From Chara braunii (Eukaryota > Streptophyta > Charophyceae > Charales > Characeae), in NCBI GenBank assembly GCA_003427395.1, contig BFEA01000045.1, positions 3,957,497 through 3,979,482 of the forward strand: DNA of 21,986 nt, given 5' to 3'. A model generated the notes under the pieces. The model searched no databases and had not been told where the DNA came from. It saw only the letters and a list, made by a program, of their open reading frames with translations. Made by a program: the position numbers and the translations under genes. How positions within the stretch are numbered: position 1 is the stretch's first letter; each line of letters begins with the position of its first letter. This document shows, in pieces, positions 20,940-21,986 of the stretch.

Positions 20940-21262
20940 GGGTGCGTTTTCTACCCGACTTTGCAGCCTGTTCGCAGCCCGTTAGGGTTGCGTTTTCCCC
21001 CCCAAGACATTTTCGTCGTCGTTCGTTATGCCGGTCGTTCATTCGGGCCCATTGGTCGTTCAAAGGCTGGTAAAATGAAGGCACTGGCATTTAGGGGGCG
21101 GGGCGCAGTTCAAGCAAATGCAGGACCGGTATTTGACCGTGGCATTTTCCTGGGAACCCGTAGGTGGCCATGGTCTAAAATATTTTGAAACGGCGTGGGG
21201 GCCGCAGGTCCTTGAAAAACTCAAATATGAAACGGCGTGGACCCAGGCCTACAGCCTCATGC
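20940..21262 (+). repeat. Diverged direct repeat, copy 1
   Basis: From 20986 this shares a series of collinear words with 21485-21655: GGTTGCGTTTT, a CGTTCATTCGGGCCCA/CGCTCATTCCTATGGGCCCA word, TCGTTCAAAGG/TCGTTGAAAGG, GGCATTTAGGGGG/GGCATTTTAGGCGAGGGGG, CAGGTCC, GAAACGGCG/GAAATGGCG and CAGCCTC/GAGCCTC. It has about 100 extra bases in the middle. A partial third unit (GGTGCGTTTTCTACCCGAC) lies at 20941-20959. No coding content was recognised; it may be a dispersed repeat or untranslated transposon part. Confidence 0.65.
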
Positions 21263-21347
21263 CCAACCCACCCACTTCGGCCCAATCGGCGTAGTCACTG
21301 TTCTGGATGATTTTGTCTGAATCTGAAAGCAGTTCTGAAACAGAGAT

Positions 21348-21350
<3 letters not shown>

Positions 21351-21415
<65 letters not shown>
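21351..21415. repeat. Compound microsatellite (CT)10(CA)22
   Basis: CT at 21351-21370 abuts CA at 21371-21415. It lies between the two copies of the diverged direct repeat. Confidence 0.95.
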
Positions 21416-21417
<2 letters not shown>

Positions 21418-21484
21418 CCTCGACACAGCCAAAACGAAACAAACTGCCGGTTGCGCACCCGTGCCCTCACGGTAAGTCAATCAA

Positions 21485-21655
21485 GGTTGCGTTTTGTACC
21501 CGAGTCAATTTCATCATTATACCGCTCATTCCTATGGGCCCAATCATCGTTGAAAGGGTGGTGAATTGCACGCAGGGGCATTTTAGGCGAGGGGGCCCCA
21601 GGTCCGAAAACGCAAAATCCGAAATGGCGCATGCGGGCCATGCCTGGAGCCTCTT
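21485..21655 (+). repeat. Diverged direct repeat, copy 2
   Basis: This copy is collinear with 20986-21262 but more compact, in the same orientation. Identity by eye is roughly 60-70 percent in the matching blocks, so the duplication is old. Confidence 0.65.
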
Positions 21656-21752
21656 TCGCAGTGGAGGCAGGCCGCAGGAAAATTGTCTAACGTGTGCGCG
21701 CGGGGAACGCGGTCCTAAGGTAACCAAAGCAATGAGACTAAGAGCGCACGCA

Positions 21753-21756
<4 letters not shown>

Positions 21757-21812
<56 letters not shown>
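21757..21812. repeat. (AG)n microsatellite
   Basis: A pure AG run of about 28 units ends seven bases before the adapter junction. Low complexity here may have helped the assembler extend into an untrimmed read. Confidence 0.95.
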
Positions 21813-21815
<3 letters not shown>

Positions 21816-21819
21816 GGAG

Positions 21820-21857
21820 CTGTCTCTTATACACATCTAGATGTGTATAAGAGACAG
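21820..21857. other. Nextera mate-pair junction adapter (assembly contaminant)
   Basis: Bases 21820-21838 read CTGTCTCTTATACACATCT and bases 21839-21857 read AGATGTGTATAAGAGACAG. These are the two strands of the 19-bp Tn5 mosaic end placed head to head, the exact 38-base palindrome created when tagmented fragments are circularised in Nextera mate-pair libraries. It is laboratory sequence, not a genomic transposon: no Tn5 body or other insertion-sequence part accompanies it. Confidence 0.97.
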
Positions 21858-21986
21858 CCTTTCTTTGCGTTCGTCGAAAAACATAGCCTAGAGCTTTCTT
21901 TTTTGTCTTAGCATACTTAGTCGTTTTTCCCTAGGTCCTTTTTTACGTTCGCCGAAAAATACAACCCAGAGTTTTTTTTTTTTTTT
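21858..21986 (+). repeat. Two-copy direct repeat after the adapter, placement doubtful
   Basis: A unit of about 46 bases, CCTTTCTTTGCGTTCGTCG onward (21858-21904), recurs from 21937 to the window end with about a 78-base period; GTTCG(T/C)CGAAAAA is the best conserved word. The window ends in a T run. Because it lies beyond a mate-pair junction, it probably comes from kilobases away or the other orientation. Confidence 0.7.

Noticed and set aside
21820-21857. Genomic insertion-sequence end or regulatory palindrome
   Set aside because: It matches the synthetic mosaic end twice, head to head, with no transposon body; library adapter explains it fully.

Overview
The window is nuclear DNA from a green-plant-lineage eukaryote. 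The one intact gene encodes a plant-type translation initiation factor of the eIF4G/eIF(iso)4G family. The rest is repeat-rich non-coding DNA with a decayed plant-style Ty3/gypsy retrotransposon and long dinucleotide microsatellites. From memory of the family, the retroelement's gag and pol wording resembles elements abundant in charophyte algae such as Chara. That species hint is inference only; the streptophyte assignment is firmer.

Layout: bases 1-6869 are one old LTR retrotransposon on the minus strand. The order on that strand is 5' LTR (5928-6869), tRNA-Met-type primer binding site (5915-5926), a leader with a (GA)n tract of about 150 bp, gag remnant, reverse transcriptase tail plus RNase H remnant, integrase remnant, and 3' LTR (1-779). 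The outer edge of the 3' LTR falls at window base 1. Both LTRs keep a minus-strand TATAAATA box, but gag and pol are broken by stops, frameshifts and deletions and two of the three integrase catalytic positions are lost. Bases 6861-17076 hold no gene I can support: a CA-rich and G-rich patch, several small tandem duplications, a G-quadruplex-type tract (13875-13911) and two compound microsatellites. Bases 17077-20070 (minus) carry an uninterrupted 997-codon reading frame with a canonical eIF4E-binding motif, an MIF4G domain and a C-terminal MA3 domain. Bases 20071-20940 are its 5' side. The right end holds a diverged direct repeat, a (CT)n(CA)n and an (AG)n microsatellite.

The right end also contains a laboratory sequence. 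Bases 21820-21857 are two head-to-head 19-bp Tn5 mosaic ends, exactly the circularisation junction of a Nextera mate-pair library. The last 129 bases are therefore probably not contiguous with the rest in the genome.

I found no new multi-gene system. The observations most worth following are the adapter junction, the intronless eIF4G-type gene with mixed eIF4G and eIF(iso)4G features, the reconstructable decay history of the retroelement, and the repeat structures in its leader.
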